Positions 1-11,966 of a DNA stretch of 64,000 bases are shown one piece after another. The first letter of the stretch is position 1. The number at the start of each line of letters is the position of its first letter. The position numbers and the translations under genes were made by a program. Source of the stretch: Geosiphon pyriformis. Its lineage: Eukaryota; Glomeromycota; Glomeromycetes; Archaeosporales; Geosiphonaceae. The stretch is from positions 475,621 through 539,620 of the forward strand of contig JAAOMT010000741.1 of the NCBI GenBank assembly GCA_016748015.1, in the 5' to 3' direction. Below the pieces are notes generated by a model. That model did not search any database, was not told the DNA's origin, and was given only the letters and a program-made list of their open reading frames with translations.

Positions 1-631
1 TAACATAAAATATTGATAGTATTCAATACTTAATCACACTAGAACAATAGCTTTTGATTATGACTATTAATGGAATACTAATTCTTTCTTGCCTTGGTTT
101 ATTTTGTTATTTCTTTATTTTCTATTATGCTTTTTTTTCTTTTGTTTTGTTTGTCATTATTTACTAATTGATTAAAAAATAACACGTAAAGTTATCAATG
201 TCAAAGTAACTAGTAAAAGACCTAAGAATAAAAGTAGAACACTTAAGGATTGAGGATAGCTTACCAAGAGAATTATTGATCATCATATTAAGAAAAAAAT
301 TCGACAGAATTGTGATTCTAAGAAGTAACAGATAAAATTACACTTGAATTTCTGTCTATTATACAAAGGACTCAACCAAAACCTTCAGATATTATCAATG
401 AGATCAGTTATTAAGCACCAAGTTACAGATTTGTTATTTGATTTAAGACCCTAAATAATTACTTGTAACATTAGTTAATAAAACAACAAAACAAAACAAA
501 ACAAAACAAAATAAAAGAAAAAAAAAGAAAAAAAAGAAAATAAGAATTAGTTTCCTGTTAATAGTCATAATTAAAAGCTATTGGTTTAGTATGGTTAAGT
601 ATTGGATTCTATTAACATAAAATATTAATAG
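1..631. mobile_element. Fold-back MITE-like element with flanking direct repeats
   Basis: The ends are inverted copies of each other. Bases about 20-160 read left to right resemble the reverse complement of about 475-612, including the shared core AATAGCTTTT and TATGACTATTAA and mirrored T-rich/A-rich tracts (TTTTGTTTTG on the left, CAAAACAAAACAAAAC on the right). Outside the inverted arms lie direct repeats: TAACATAAAATATTGATAG at 1-19 and TAACATAAAATATTAATAG at 613-631, 18 of 19 identical. No coding potential is seen inside. This fits a non-autonomous DNA transposon or fold-back element. The left repeat starts at the window edge, so its true length is unknown. Superfamily is not assigned because a direct repeat of at least 19 bases is longer than the usual target duplication. 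Confidence 0.6.
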
Positions 632-1812
632 AATAAGATGATTAATATTCCTTAATCAAATGATAATAACATGAATTTAAATAATAATTAATATTTTATT
701 AATATCTGATTTTAGTTCTATTTTAAGTTGTAAAAAACTACTTTTTAAAGGAAGAAATATAGAATAGTTTAATGAGTTTTAAACTAAATTTTGAATTGGA
801 TTCTGTTTTTTTCTGCTTTTAACACTCATATTATATACATATAATTAATATTATACAAGATTTCTTAGATTTTTTTAATTTTTCTAACCAGAAATTCTGA
901 AATTTCTGGAATTTTGTTATTTTTTGAAAAGAATTCTGAAATTTCTGAAATTCTGTGATTCTTTAAAAAAAATCCTGAATTTTTTTTTATTATGCCTAGT
1001 TCTAATTGGCTACTTTATCTTCTTATTAAGAATTCCTAAATTTTTATAAGTAATAATAGTTTGGATTTATTGTACTAAATAGTAAAAACTTCTTTTAAAA
1101 AACTATTTAACTCTTTTTTGGGAATTTGGAATAAAAGAAAAATTTTATTAGTATAACTATTATGCATATAACCAAAAAAACTTAACAATATTTACATATT
1201 TTAATTTAATTTAAGCTGTTTTTTAAGTATATTTAATTATTAAAATTATATATTTTATATATTTTTTAAAGTATTAGTTAAATTTCTTTTTTTTAAAGCA
1301 TTTTTGATTACAAATTTAATTGCAAGAATAAATTATTATATAAATATGTTTTTTATAACCAAAAATTAACAGAATTTTAAATAAATTTTTTTTATAGTTT
1401 TAATTAAAACAATAAGTTTAAAGTTTATTAAAATGTTTTTTTATACAAAAAACTTTAAGTAAAAACTTTCAGATCTATTAAAACCTTCAGATATTATAAA
1501 TTTATTTTTATTTTTATTTTGCAATATTGTTTTTTAAGCTTAAAAAACTTTTTAGCAATAAAAATTTCTATATTAAAACTTTTTTTAATAACTCACGTGG
1601 TCATCGCGTTGAATTTGTGATGTTATCAGATAATCAAATTCTCACATGTCCGACATTTCGCGTCAAGAGAAAACATCCTTCTGCCTTCTGTGAAGAAGCC
1701 CAGGCTTAAAAAAACGTCCTATTCTCCTTTTTCAGATATCTAAGCGACTTCCAACATATAAAATCTTTAATTTTCAAGATATTTATTAGCAATTTTTAAA
1801 AACTTGTACAAT
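632..1812. other. A+T-rich intergenic stretch upstream of RMI1
   Basis: No gene is seen. Bases about 885-960 hold a cluster of imperfect repeats built on GAAATTTC/AAATTCTG units. A 17-base word AAACCTTCAGATATTAT occurs here near 1481 and also inside the fold-back element near 378, so some of this DNA shares origin with that element. The part after about 1580 is less A+T-rich and is probably the promoter and leader of the next gene. Confidence 0.5.
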
Positions 1813-4800
1813 ATGAATGAGATACCATTTTTTTTAAAACGTTACTTTGAGTATAAATTCTTTTGTCTGCAAGACTTTTGGCTTCGAGAGTGTTTAGAAA
1901 CAATATGCAGAAAACAGCCGGCACTATTAAACTATAAGAATGACTATCCAAAACAAAAAGCCCTTATCAGAGTGATATATAACCGTTTTCTTTCTTCGGA
2001 ATTAAGTACTTCTTCGGTACCAGTATTACCACCGGACACTCCAAAAATTGAACGATCCTTCATTAAAGGTCCGATTATTCTTCAAATTGTGGACATCCTA
2101 GAAATTGGTACTTCCACGCAAAAACTACTGGATACGATAGGGACCATTGAGGAGGGTTATTATAAACAAAGGCTTAAGTATATCGAGCTTCAAAAAGAGC
2201 CCGATAAGCTTATTTCATTTCCACGAGCGATGCTTTGGATTACATTGACAGATGGGGAGCAAACTGTTCAAGGAATGGAAGACAAAATAATACTAGATTT
2301 AAGTATGAACACATCAGTGGGAAAAAAAGTAAGGATTGGTTAGTGTATTTTTTAATTATTTAACTTATAATTACATGAATTGTTACCCGTTACGCATATA
2401 TACTCATTCTGTTCATTCCATCAAATCTGAAGATAATTATTTCCAACGTAGAAGTTATCCTGGGCGTCTTAATATTAACTCCTTACAACACGCGAATCCT
2501 CGGCGGTGGTCATGGTGATGTACGGCCAATCGAAGAATTACAGAAAAAGTTTCTTTTACGATTAGGGTATGTCCTATTTAAAATCCCCCTATATTTTTGA
2601 TAGCGTCATCAACCTCTAAGAATGTCAAGCCTTCAAATCTCAGAAAAGAGGTGCCAATCGAAAACCACAATACCAATCTCGTTTCTGGAAATCTGGGCCA
2701 GCTATCACAAATTTCAGATCCTCAAAACAACAATTTGAGGGTGGCAAATCTTGCTCTCTCAAATCCACAGTCAGATATTTACATTGATAACAAAGATGTT
2801 TCCAATTATGACGAAAAGGAAATCGAATTTATTGACAATGAAAGTTGGAAAGCAAGTGATTTTGTCCCCAAAGAACATTCTGGAGCTGCTTTCATTCCCA
2901 ATATTCATAATAAGAATTCTGTATATCCCATAATCCCAAGTCAAATAAGTGATAATAACATCGGACCACGAATTGACTATCCTGATGACTTTCCTGTCTC
3001 CAAAACTACCTCAGCCAATAATCAAGAGTCTAGAACTTTAAATTTTACCGACTTGATTAATCACGAGCAAGGTAATAGAAATATAATCACGAGTACGCTA
3101 AAGGATTCCAGCTTCGATAATGAATCAACAGAAATCCCTGATTTGACAAAAGACTCCCCAGAGTCAAATTTGACTGAATCGCTTGAAAAGCCAAAACTTT
3201 CTAAAATGAAACGTCTCGCACGTAAAAAACCACAGACCGAACCTGCATCATCGCCTGGTAAACAAAATTCAAACGCTCTTGCTCAAAGTCAACTATCTTC
3301 CTATTTCCCGTCTTTAAGTCCAAAACCAACTACTCCGAACCGGGATAATGAAAGAAAACTTCTCGCGTATTTCCCTATAATTAGTCCAAAAACCGAAACA
3401 CCTAAAAAAAGGCTCTTCCATGAATTCGAAGCAGGAGCTATTGGCTCTCCTGTTCAAGGATCACAGTTAAAGGAAGGCCTCTCACCCACAAAAGATAATC
3501 AAAATTCGAGGCCTCGAATTGATAAACCGCCAAGTAAATCTTCTACGTGTGAAATCCAGGATTTAGGAAATGACAATTCAGCTCAACCAACTTCAGAAGT
3601 TTATTCCGTGTCTGACAATAAAGGCAAGAAGCCAAATTTAGAAGAGCCTTGTTTTGACGAGACGCAGGACAACTTTAATGATGGAGCCAAATACAATCTA
3701 CATTCCTCCATGAATCAAGGTGTGACCGGACAGGCTGAAATCGAAACCGAAGAAGATATAGAAAATCACATAATGGGTTTCGAGTTGGATCGATGGGAAA
3801 AGCCTGACGATTCCTTTGGAAAATCTATGAACGCTCCTATTTATATCAATGATGACGATGAAGATATTCCTAAGCATAAACCTTATATTCAACATGAAAA
3901 TAGCATAAAAAACCATCTTAATACAGAAGATCCCTTCATGTTTGATAACGAAACTCAAGAAATTGATGTAGGGAAGATGACAATTTCTGATTGGAATTAT
4001 AATGAGGACTTTTCTTCATATTCTCCCATTTGCCAGAATAATCATTGTGATGATGTGTATGCACAAGAAAATGATCTGATTGGAGGGGCGGAAAACCAAG
4101 ATTACACAGAAGATTATCAAATGGTCACTACTTTGGATGGTGAGGATGAGAATTTATCGGTGCCAGGCGATAAATTTAATCCAGATCCAAGCCCTTTCGC
4201 TTTAGAGAATTTACCAAATCGCCCTTTGACATCTGCAAATCATATCGAAGAAATTAGCGAATTGCGAAATCAAACTGTCTATGAGCCGGGAAAAGGTAAA
4301 CGATTCGAAGATAAGAAATTATTTTCATGGTTGGCAAAAATCCAGATTCAACCCCTAGAATCTCCATTTATTCTGGCTAATTACTTTTTTGGACATTTCA
4401 GAAACATCGAAAGCTCAGATAGTATCTCCAAGCCTCTCAGATCTTGAGGAAGAAGAAATATGGGATCCGGAGCTAAGAGATGAGTTTTTTGAGAAAATTG
4501 ATGATGATTTTGTAAATCAGGAACTTGATGAAGAGGAGGAGCTGCCATCAGCTGGTAGATGTCATTTTCTTTGGAATTCATTATTATTTCTATTAAGAAC
4601 ACGCTTATTTGTTTTAACACGATTATTTCCAAACTCCATAGAAGTATTATTAGATGCTGCCATCAATGGAGGCTTTTCCTTAACCGAACCCAAAAAGCAA
4701 AGTCCAATAACCCCAGTGACTAGTTTACCGTGTTTTTTATCTCCATCAAAATCTTATATATCACCTATTAAGGAGCCCAGCTATACTGAATACCCAAATC

Positions 4801-5702
4801 GAATAAAAAAAGAAAACGATCAACCCTACAGAAACACATCCTCGTCTTTTAAACAAGAAAAATGGACTGAGCCGTTGTTACCTGCTCAATCTTTGTTTCG
4901 AGGAGATAAAAAATTTCAAGATGAGACAATTTCATCTTTAATAAAATCGGAAGGGGAGGATACTATAAATGGTAAGTGTCACAGATAATCTGTGATGGTA
5001 TTGATTTTTTTCCACTATTAGCTCAAGCTTTTGCAACTATATTATTTTTTAGTTAAGGGAGCAATATTTTGTCGATTATCAGAATTAAGAGAACATCTCC
5101 CAACTAGGGATTCCGTTGTAATAACCGTCAAGGTTAATAAAAGGTTCAAATTATATTTCCTCAATTATTTTTTTGAAAACTCACTTTATGTAAAATTAAG
5201 GCATCGATCTTCAAAGTGACGAAATTCCGAGATGACCCAGCCAATGGTGGATTATTCTTATCGATTGATCTTGATGATGGCTTTTCCAAACAGAGTGTTA
5301 CTTTGAATCAAAAGGTGCATTTCTCAAGTTTACACTTCATTCAAAGTCCATTTTTATATAAAACTCTCAACCTCATTCTTCTGTTTCTTGAAGTTACTCG
5401 AAGGCATGATTGGTATGAATTCTCTGAAATTTCGAGCAATTGTGAGAAACAATTCAGATCCGGTAAGATCTTTCATCTTGTTTTGATATCGAAGAAAATC
5501 GAATTATAATCCTAAAAACTCCTTTAAATTCTCCCAGAAACAACACGCTCACAGTATTATTGAGCCTGTAAAGTTGCGCCTTTTAACTTTTAATAATGTT
5601 ATAATCAAGTTAGTACTTAAAAATACTACGCTTCTCGGAATAGCAAATTTTAACGAAATATATAAATTGCCCGAAGTTGTCTATATTCAGGGGCTAAACT
5701 GA
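1813..5702 (+). CDS. RMI1: RecQ-mediated genome instability protein 1 (RMI1)
   Basis: RMI1 is the OB-fold subunit of the Sgs1/BLM-Top3-Rmi1 dissolvasome, which removes double Holliday junctions in the nucleus. Nine exons fit: 1813-2328, 2433-2566, 2644-4295, 4402-4554, 4642-4971, 5053-5132, 5201-5314, 5394-5462, 5538-5702; phases agree and give about 1070 residues. The first two exons hold the conserved RMI1 core (PRAMLWITLTDGEQTVQGME, then NVEVILGVLILTP and ILGGG). The last four exons read as a C-terminal OB-like domain (FRDDPANGGLFLSIDLDDG, EGMIGMNSLKFRAIVRN). The long third exon is low-complexity, acidic and Ser/Pro-rich, which makes the protein longer than the human one (about 625). ATG at 1813 is the first in frame. 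The core assignment is firm; the middle intron boundaries are less so. Confidence 0.85.
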
Positions 5703-5909
5703 ATTTGGTTCATCAGTGTTAAGTTTCCATGTCAACTAATAATTTTTGATCACCTAACTATTAAGTGACTTTACGAGATAATAAAGCGAAAAAAACTTGA
5801 ATCTTATCAAAAGATCGAAAATTTCTATCGGATTAATATAATAAATTTCAGATAAAATCTGATTGCGTTTACCAATATACATTTTATTTTTTTACTATTT
5901 TTATCAATG

Positions 5910-7029
5910 CTAATGTATGTAATCATCAATCTGAGAATCGCCTCGCGTCCGTTTACCGAGCGCAGCCAGATGGGATACACAACTCCACAAGTGAATATCA
6001 CCCTCTATAACTGGATTTGATTTTGGCCTGCGGTCTATCTTAATGGTCGAAGCTTCACTCGTTTCAGAGGTAGGTGTTGAGGCGCCGCTGTAATTTCTTT
6101 CATCCTCAATAATGCGACGTATTACGAATTTGGAAACACTAGAATTTTTAGGCTTATGTTGTATGCTCATGTAATTTTTTACCAAGAAACCCAAGTTATG
6201 TATTAAATGTTCTTTAATCAGTTTGTTGATTGTACCGCCATGGGTCACTAACAAAATGTGTGTATTCTTTTTAGGATTACACACGGACTCGAGGCCTCCC
6301 CTGTACGGCAGATGCTTCTCGACGCACTCGTTGTAAAATGTAATCAACCGGGCTGTGAAGTCTGTATTAGACTCGCCATAATCTTCCCATTGCCGTTCTT
6401 CTTTTTTTATTACCTCAAGAGCTTGATAGATAGATAGACCATTCAATTTCCCAAAATCCTTTTTCAAAAGTTTTTCTCATTAGATGACAAGTATTGAATT
6501 TCGAATAATTGAGTGAGATAAGGAAATTTACCTTTTCCCGGAGTCTTGAATCCAATGTGAAAGGTGTGTTTGGATGATGTTTTGCGATTGCTTCTGCAGT
6601 CTATTCGAGCAATGTTGAAATAAGATCAGAAACAAACACGTGACTATATCATGTAACTGGTGACACGATTTGTTACACCAAAAGATCGCCACATAATCAG
6701 AAGCTTACCTTTTTTGCTCTCGACAAATCACTTGAGTAGATATGGTCGAATCTCAATTTTCGTAAACGTCTTCCCACTAATTCTGCTTGTTCTCTGCCAA
6801 CTTTATTGAGTTTTGTATCTTTTTTTTGTTTAAAATGTAACATGATAAGTTAAATATGGTTTTTTTTGTTATTCACCAAGGCATATGTCAAAAGGGGTAA
6901 AAGATTGAAAATGTGCTTCATATTATGAAAATCTTGCCTACCAGTATGTCCTTGTAAAATACGATTCAGATTTGAGTTGGTTTCGCCGTGACGAACCACT
7001 GTAACAGATAGTTGTGGTTGTTGCCACAT
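5910..7029 (-). CDS. Histidine-phosphatase superfamily protein, TIGAR/fructose-2,6-bisphosphatase-like
   Basis: Four exons on the minus strand (7029-6942, 6818-6709, 6600-6532, 6458-5910) give 271 residues in consistent phase. Exon 1 carries the catalytic motif VVRHGETNSN with the phospho-accepting His; exon 2 has GREQAELVGRRL and IYSSDLSRAKK; exon 3 TAEAIAKHHP and SRLREK; exon 4 continues DFG and holds LLVTHGGTI with the second catalytic His. This order is that of the phosphoglycerate-mutase fold, and the LREKDFG turn resembles TIGAR and related cytosolic phosphatases. The C-terminal about 60 residues (Ser/Thr-rich, then CVSHLAALGKRTRG) are not diagnostic. The true substrate cannot be told from sequence; fructose-2,6-bisphosphate or another small phosphate ester are possibilities. 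Confidence 0.85.
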
Positions 7030-7157
7030 ATCTTTTTTCTATATTTTATAGTGGAGATTATTTTGTGTGATATGAAGCGAAAATTTAGAAAAATATTTTC
7101 GTAATAGTTATCGTAATTTTTAAAGAGTTTGAAACTTTTTATTCTGAAAAGTAATAG

Positions 7158-7196
<39 letters not shown>

Positions 7197-9588
7197 AAGA
7201 ACAGGAGAAAAAGTCTTGAGAGTTAATGTGTCTCCTTGAGAAACCAAAACTTTAATATAGTGCACAAAGGTTGTACTAAAGGGAGAAGAAAAATTATGAA
7301 GGGTGATTTATAGGTTTCTCAATAAGCAAGCTTTCAATATAGTATTGTATCAATTTATCACTTTTTCAAGTTGACGAATAAATTTCTTTGATAAGGTTGA
7401 TCATTAGGGCTGGTTTTTTTTTTGCAGAAATTGATGTAAAGTTTGTTTTTTTTTTTAGGACGAGAAATTTTATATATTTATTATTTTTCGTTATCTCAAT
7501 GTTTAAAATGCTATTAAGATAACAAAGCGGCGAAATCGATCATGTTTAAAAATTAAGGTAAATGACCTTTGATTTCTAATTTTAAAGAAATGATATTTCA
7601 TTATACATGTACTTTTTTAGGTTCAAGTTCAAATGAGTCAATGGGTAATAGTGCCTGCGTGTGAGGGATATCGGTCAATCAACAAGTTTTCCGGAAAATA
7701 TGCATGCATGCGACTGGTCGTGCAGTTCACCAAAAAATTTTTTTTGTTGAAGTTGGGCAACTCTTACAAAAAGGTCAGAAGATTATAGCAAAAAAAAAAA
7801 ACCGATTTCGTAAACTCTTTTGGAGTTACAAAAAAAAAACAATGTAACAGGGCCCTTTTGGGCGTTTTTTTTTTTTTTTTTAATATTCTAAAACTTTAAT
7901 AATAAATCAGAATTTTTATTTGATGTCTTTGCACAACGTGACGTCATATTATGAATATCTTAAAATATTGGGGAACTTATCAGGATCTGTGTTGTGGTAA
8001 TCATAAAAAATCCTACGCAAATCCTTTAGAAAATCATTTATTATTAAAAGGGTTATAGTGTGACGCACATACTGAAACATACATGTGAGAAAAATCAAGA
8101 TATTTTGAGAGTGGGAACTTACAAAAAGATTACGCCAATAATGGTATGCCGAAGTTTTTGATTAAGGCATGCAACAAAACACTTTCTCTCTTTTCTTTCA
8201 AGTTAAATTTTGAACGATTTAAGGTTTTTTTTTTTTTTTAAAAGAATTGAAAACCAGAGATGAAAGGAAATGGCATTTTTCTTCCAAAATTCCCGAGAAA
8301 ATCAGATGATTGTTACGATACTATAATATATACTAAAAAGAGTATTGGTATGAAATTGTGCATTCTGACATGAGATAAAGTTCCAAACTACGCCCCTTTA
8401 ACTCCCTGATGCGTGTTTCACTAAATGGAACTATGACAAATTTGTTACTTGCTAAAGAATATTTTCTTTGTCTTTGAAAAAAAAAACACCTTTGATTGAC
8501 GATTTTGATCGTCCTTTTATGAGTAAAATTTTCAAAATTGTTTTTTAAAGGAAGAATTCACATAGGAATTTCAACGAGTTTTTTTCGAAACTGATAGAAA
8601 TAATATCGTTGCTTTATTAAAATGAGCTTCTGGAATTCTTAGTGTTCTAATAGGATTTGAATCTTTGGGGAGTCACGATACTTAATTTTTCCCATAAATT
8701 CCTCTTGCTGAAGTTAATGGTATGGGAATTGGAACTGCTGAAATTAAATCTGGATCTTTGGGAACCACGATAATGAGTTCATATGTTGAGGCAGTTTCGC
8801 GTAGTTGGTACGAGAACTACTGAAGAGAAATTCACACAAGTTTATTAAATTTTTAAAAAGAATTTTTTTATTATCATCAATTTATTTATTTATTTATTTT
8901 TTAAATCTTTGATTTTTAAATATTAGTTATTATTAATAAATTATCCAATAAAATAATAGTTAAAAAGGCCAGAAACCAATATGTACCCTGTATCATCTAT
9001 AGGTGATTATAATCCTTTCGAAGAAGAAAAAGAGAAAAATTTTAATTGCTGAAAGAAATTTATTTCGTAAAAAAAAACCAAAGTTTTTAATATATATTAT
9101 CGAAATGAGATGAATAAAGGAATCTACGGGATCTATTTAGATTCCATTAAGAAATGAAGAATGATTGCCCCGCGATAAATATTATAGAAAGGTGATTAAA
9201 ACAAGGATATTTTATCAAAGAACCCCCAAGAAACCTCAAGTGAAAAGAGCTCGAAAAAATTAAACAAATTGAAGAATCAAAAGCTGAAAGAGTGTCACCA
9301 TTCGAAGAATATCCCTCAATTATGAATCATTTTTTATCGAAAAGTAAGTTCTTTGAGTCAGGAATTTCAACAAAACAACCAATAACAATACATTAACAGA
9401 CCAATGATATCATATAAAAATTTGACCAATGGGTAGGCTGATTAAACCCTAAAATTTTTTGTGGAGGGTATATATTTTGTTATAATACACCCAAAATCTC
9501 TTTACAAAAGTTTGGAACGTTGTCGTCGAGCTTTTGAATTTCTTGAGAGGTAACACTCAAAACCGTATTTGAAAGTTTAAGTAGCCAA
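7030..9588. other. 2.5 kb intergenic stretch
   Basis: No supported gene. It begins with a tetranucleotide microsatellite (about 7155-7195), then A+T-rich sequence with many T or A homopolymers (for example near 7870 and 8225), and a short TTTA run at 8880-8900. Short GC-richer patches near 7620-7720 and 8390-8440 show no convincing reading frame and may be old decayed sequence. Confidence 0.4.
7155..7195. repeat. GATA/GA microsatellite
   Basis: About six GATA units run directly into about nine GA units, lying about 130 bases upstream of the histidine-phosphatase start codon, so it may sit in its promoter. Confidence 0.9.
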
Positions 9589-9834
9589 ATGCTGCAACAA
9601 CCTCATAGAAGCCACTGGCATGACCCGGCAAAAATTAAGTGGAACCGCCACGACCCCTGGGCTCGTCGTGAAGCCTGGCGTAACCATGAAATGTTTTCCA
9701 CTCGTCATCAACTCAGACACGCCCTGCCGGGTTTCTGGTGGGGAGTTGGTGCTTTTCTCATCTACCTCGCCTATGAAAAATTGACAACAGATAACACCAT
9801 AGGCCACAAACCGCACGTCGAAACTAAGGAATAA
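9589..9834 (+). CDS. NADH:ubiquinone oxidoreductase B12 subunit (NDUFB3-like)
   Basis: A single-exon 81-residue protein. It matches the NDUFB3/B12 family of accessory subunits of respiratory complex I, which sit in the membrane arm in the inner mitochondrial membrane. The signature is RHDPWARREAWRNHEMFS (family: R-DPWxRNEAWR) followed by one membrane segment GFWWGVGAFLIYLAYE at about residues 48-64. Length is in the range of fungal members. The ATG at 9589 is the first in frame and leaves the basic, His-rich N-terminus seen in the family. There is no separate targeting peptide, as is normal for this subunit. Confidence 0.85.
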   Translation: MLQQPHRSHWHDPAKIKWNRHDPWARREAWRNHEMFSTRHQLRHALPGFWWGVGAFLIYLAYEKLTTDNTIGHKPHVETKE

Positions 9835-10183
9835 CACACCCAATTAAAATATTACAATTATGTGGTATGGGGGTCGAATTAATGCCTCCTTGATTTAAAG
9901 TGGCTTAAAATAACAAAAACTTGGAAGAAATATTGCACGCCTTTTAAACCTGGGAAAATAATTTGGCTCAATTAGAATTTTGAAAAATAAATAAATACGC
10001 ACCACGTTCACAGTCCCAACAGTATTGAGTCATTGAAAGATGAATCTAGAATATTTATATCAACTCCCTACCTATAAAATAGGTCAGCTCAAAAATATAT
10101 ATTATATCGTTTGAGTATAAAACTCTCAGATGATCAATTCAAGATTGAAAATGAAAATATTTATAAAAACCTCAACGACCTCC
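9835..10183. other. Convergent 3' spacer between NDUFB3-like and CCDC174-like genes
   Basis: About 350 A+T-rich bases between two genes that point towards each other; it should hold both 3' ends. No gene or clear repeat is seen. Confidence 0.5.
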
Positions 10184-11787
10184 TCACTTTTTCTCTACCT
10201 GTCTCCTGATACTCGTCAATAAATCGCTCACAGATGATTCATTGTATGTCCTCTCTTCATTGTTATTAGTATCATCCTGAACTGCATCTTCAGCAAGATT
10301 TCCTATTGGACTGTTTAAAATTTTCTCGGCGGTTATTTCGAGTGATGTTAAAGAAGTTTCTGAATCAATTTCAAGAGTCTTTAATTTTTTTTTACGAATA
10401 AATGCCATTCGTGCTTCTAATTGCGATTTTCGCTTGTCTTTGATATTTTTCCTGAGAGACCTTTTTTGCTCTGTCTAAAAAAAGACTGCTTTTAATATCC
10501 AAACCAAGAACCTAGTTAGTATTTTATAAAAGTACATACCTCATAGCGCATTTCCTTCAATGCACTCATTTGCTCTTGACGTTCTTCTTCATTCTTTGAA
10601 AATCGATAAAATCCAACCCCCTTTGTGCGAATTTCTATTGCAGTTTCCAAACTAATTAGTTTTGAAAATGCCTTTTGAAAAAATAAGAAATCAAAAATTA
10701 TTACCTTTTGTTTCATCGTAATGAAGAGGTCCATCTGAATATTATGAATTGAATAAAAATCTCGATCATTTTAAATGTTCAGACATAACCGAACTAAGAT
10801 GATTAATAAGTCCATACTATTTATTTCAGCCAATGCCTCTTCTTCCCATCTACGGCGCTCTTGCTCCATATACATATCTTTTGACATCATAGTAGGTTGT
10901 TCATCTCCATCACCATCACCATCCCCAGCTAATGACCTATATAGAAAACTTATTATGAGATAATATCTAATTTTCAATACAGAAGAAAATAATGCGATGA
11001 CAAACTTTGGGGGTGGCGAAAGCTCCTTTGGAACCTGACTTTTTCGCGTGACACGTGTACGTCCATACTCATCAATGTACTCAACCCAAGGATCATCGTC
11101 ATTCTCTTCTGTATCTAAATCGTTATCCTTAATATGTGAAATAGAACTGAGTATTCTGGATTGGGATGGATAAATAAAGAATTTATTGCAATAACCTACA
11201 AATGGCTGTTCCGATATCTTACGGTCAAAATCTACTAATATTTCCTCTGCAAGTTTCTCGTCTAATAAAATAATCAGAAAAAAAGGTCATCCATAAGTTT
11301 GGGTATGAATTTTGTGAACTTGAGATTATGACATACCTTCGATTCCCGTTTTTTTGAGCCGATCATATAATTTTGCCTTTCTCTGTAGGGCCAATCGACT
11401 GGCCTCAAGGGTTGGCTTCTCCAATTCTCCCATTAATGCCATATCTCTTTTAGAGCGGTCGGATACTCCCTTATTTTGTCGGGTCCATATATCTTGTTTC
11501 TATTTTGAACTTTCAATTAAAATTTAAAATTTTTATCAAAGAAACGAATCAAGTTCAGAACATACAAACCTTCCCTTGTAACCGTGATGCAGCAATTATG
11601 GGCTTGTCGCCAGCGGCCGCCTTTTGCTTTTTGAACTCCTCTTTTTGTTTAAAAAGTTCGGCTTTCAGATCAACAACCTTTTTCAAAAAAATGCTTTAAC
11701 AATTGAAAGTTTTAGATCACATAAAAAAAGTTGAGAAAATCATACCGAGGAGCTACTAATGTCAATTGCGTTGCGTACACTCTGCAT
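10184..11787 (-). CDS. CCDC174 family coiled-coil nuclear protein
   Basis: Nine exons on the minus strand (11787-11746, 11677-11570, 11499-11337, 11261-11200, 11127-11006, 10936-10818, 10734-10705, 10634-10540, 10474-10184) give 343 residues in consistent phase. The order of blocks follows the CCDC174 family: VVDLKAELFKQKEEFKKQK, then IWTRQNKGVSDR, AKLYDRLKK, AEEILVDFDRKI, the signature DDPWVEYIDEYGRTR, GPLHYDETKEIRTKGVGFYR, and a basic coiled coil RKNIKDKRKSQLEARMAFIR. Human CCDC174 is a nuclear protein linked to the exon-junction complex; a fungal role is inferred only. It contains a run of alternating Gly-Asp before the EQERRRWEEEALAEIN helix. It is divergent from CNOT11, with 179 bases between start codons. 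Two donors are GTTTGT, and exon 7 is only 30 bases. Confidence 0.8.
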
Positions 11788-11966
11788 TATAGGATATTTT
11801 CGACGTTTGGTTTATTAGGTAAATTAAAAATGGCCAAAGATTTTTTGATCTATTTTTATATGGTGTTTTAATTAACTTGTACCACGTGCACCCAGAACAA
11901 TGGTATAGGCCTATAAATTGGTTCCGCTTGAGCTTTTTTCACCATAAACCTAACTTCTCAAGCGTC
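11788..11966. promoter_or_regulatory. Shared divergent promoter of CCDC174-like and CNOT11
   Basis: Only 179 bases separate the two divergent start codons, so promoter elements must be shared or overlapping. It contains a CACGTG-type E-box (ACCACGTGCA at 11880-11889) and a T-rich tract. The E-box being functional is inference. Confidence 0.45.

Noticed and set aside
6966-7265. 99-codon minus frame over the GATA/GA repeat
   Set aside because: Made by the microsatellite and the first exon of the histidine phosphatase read in a wrong frame.
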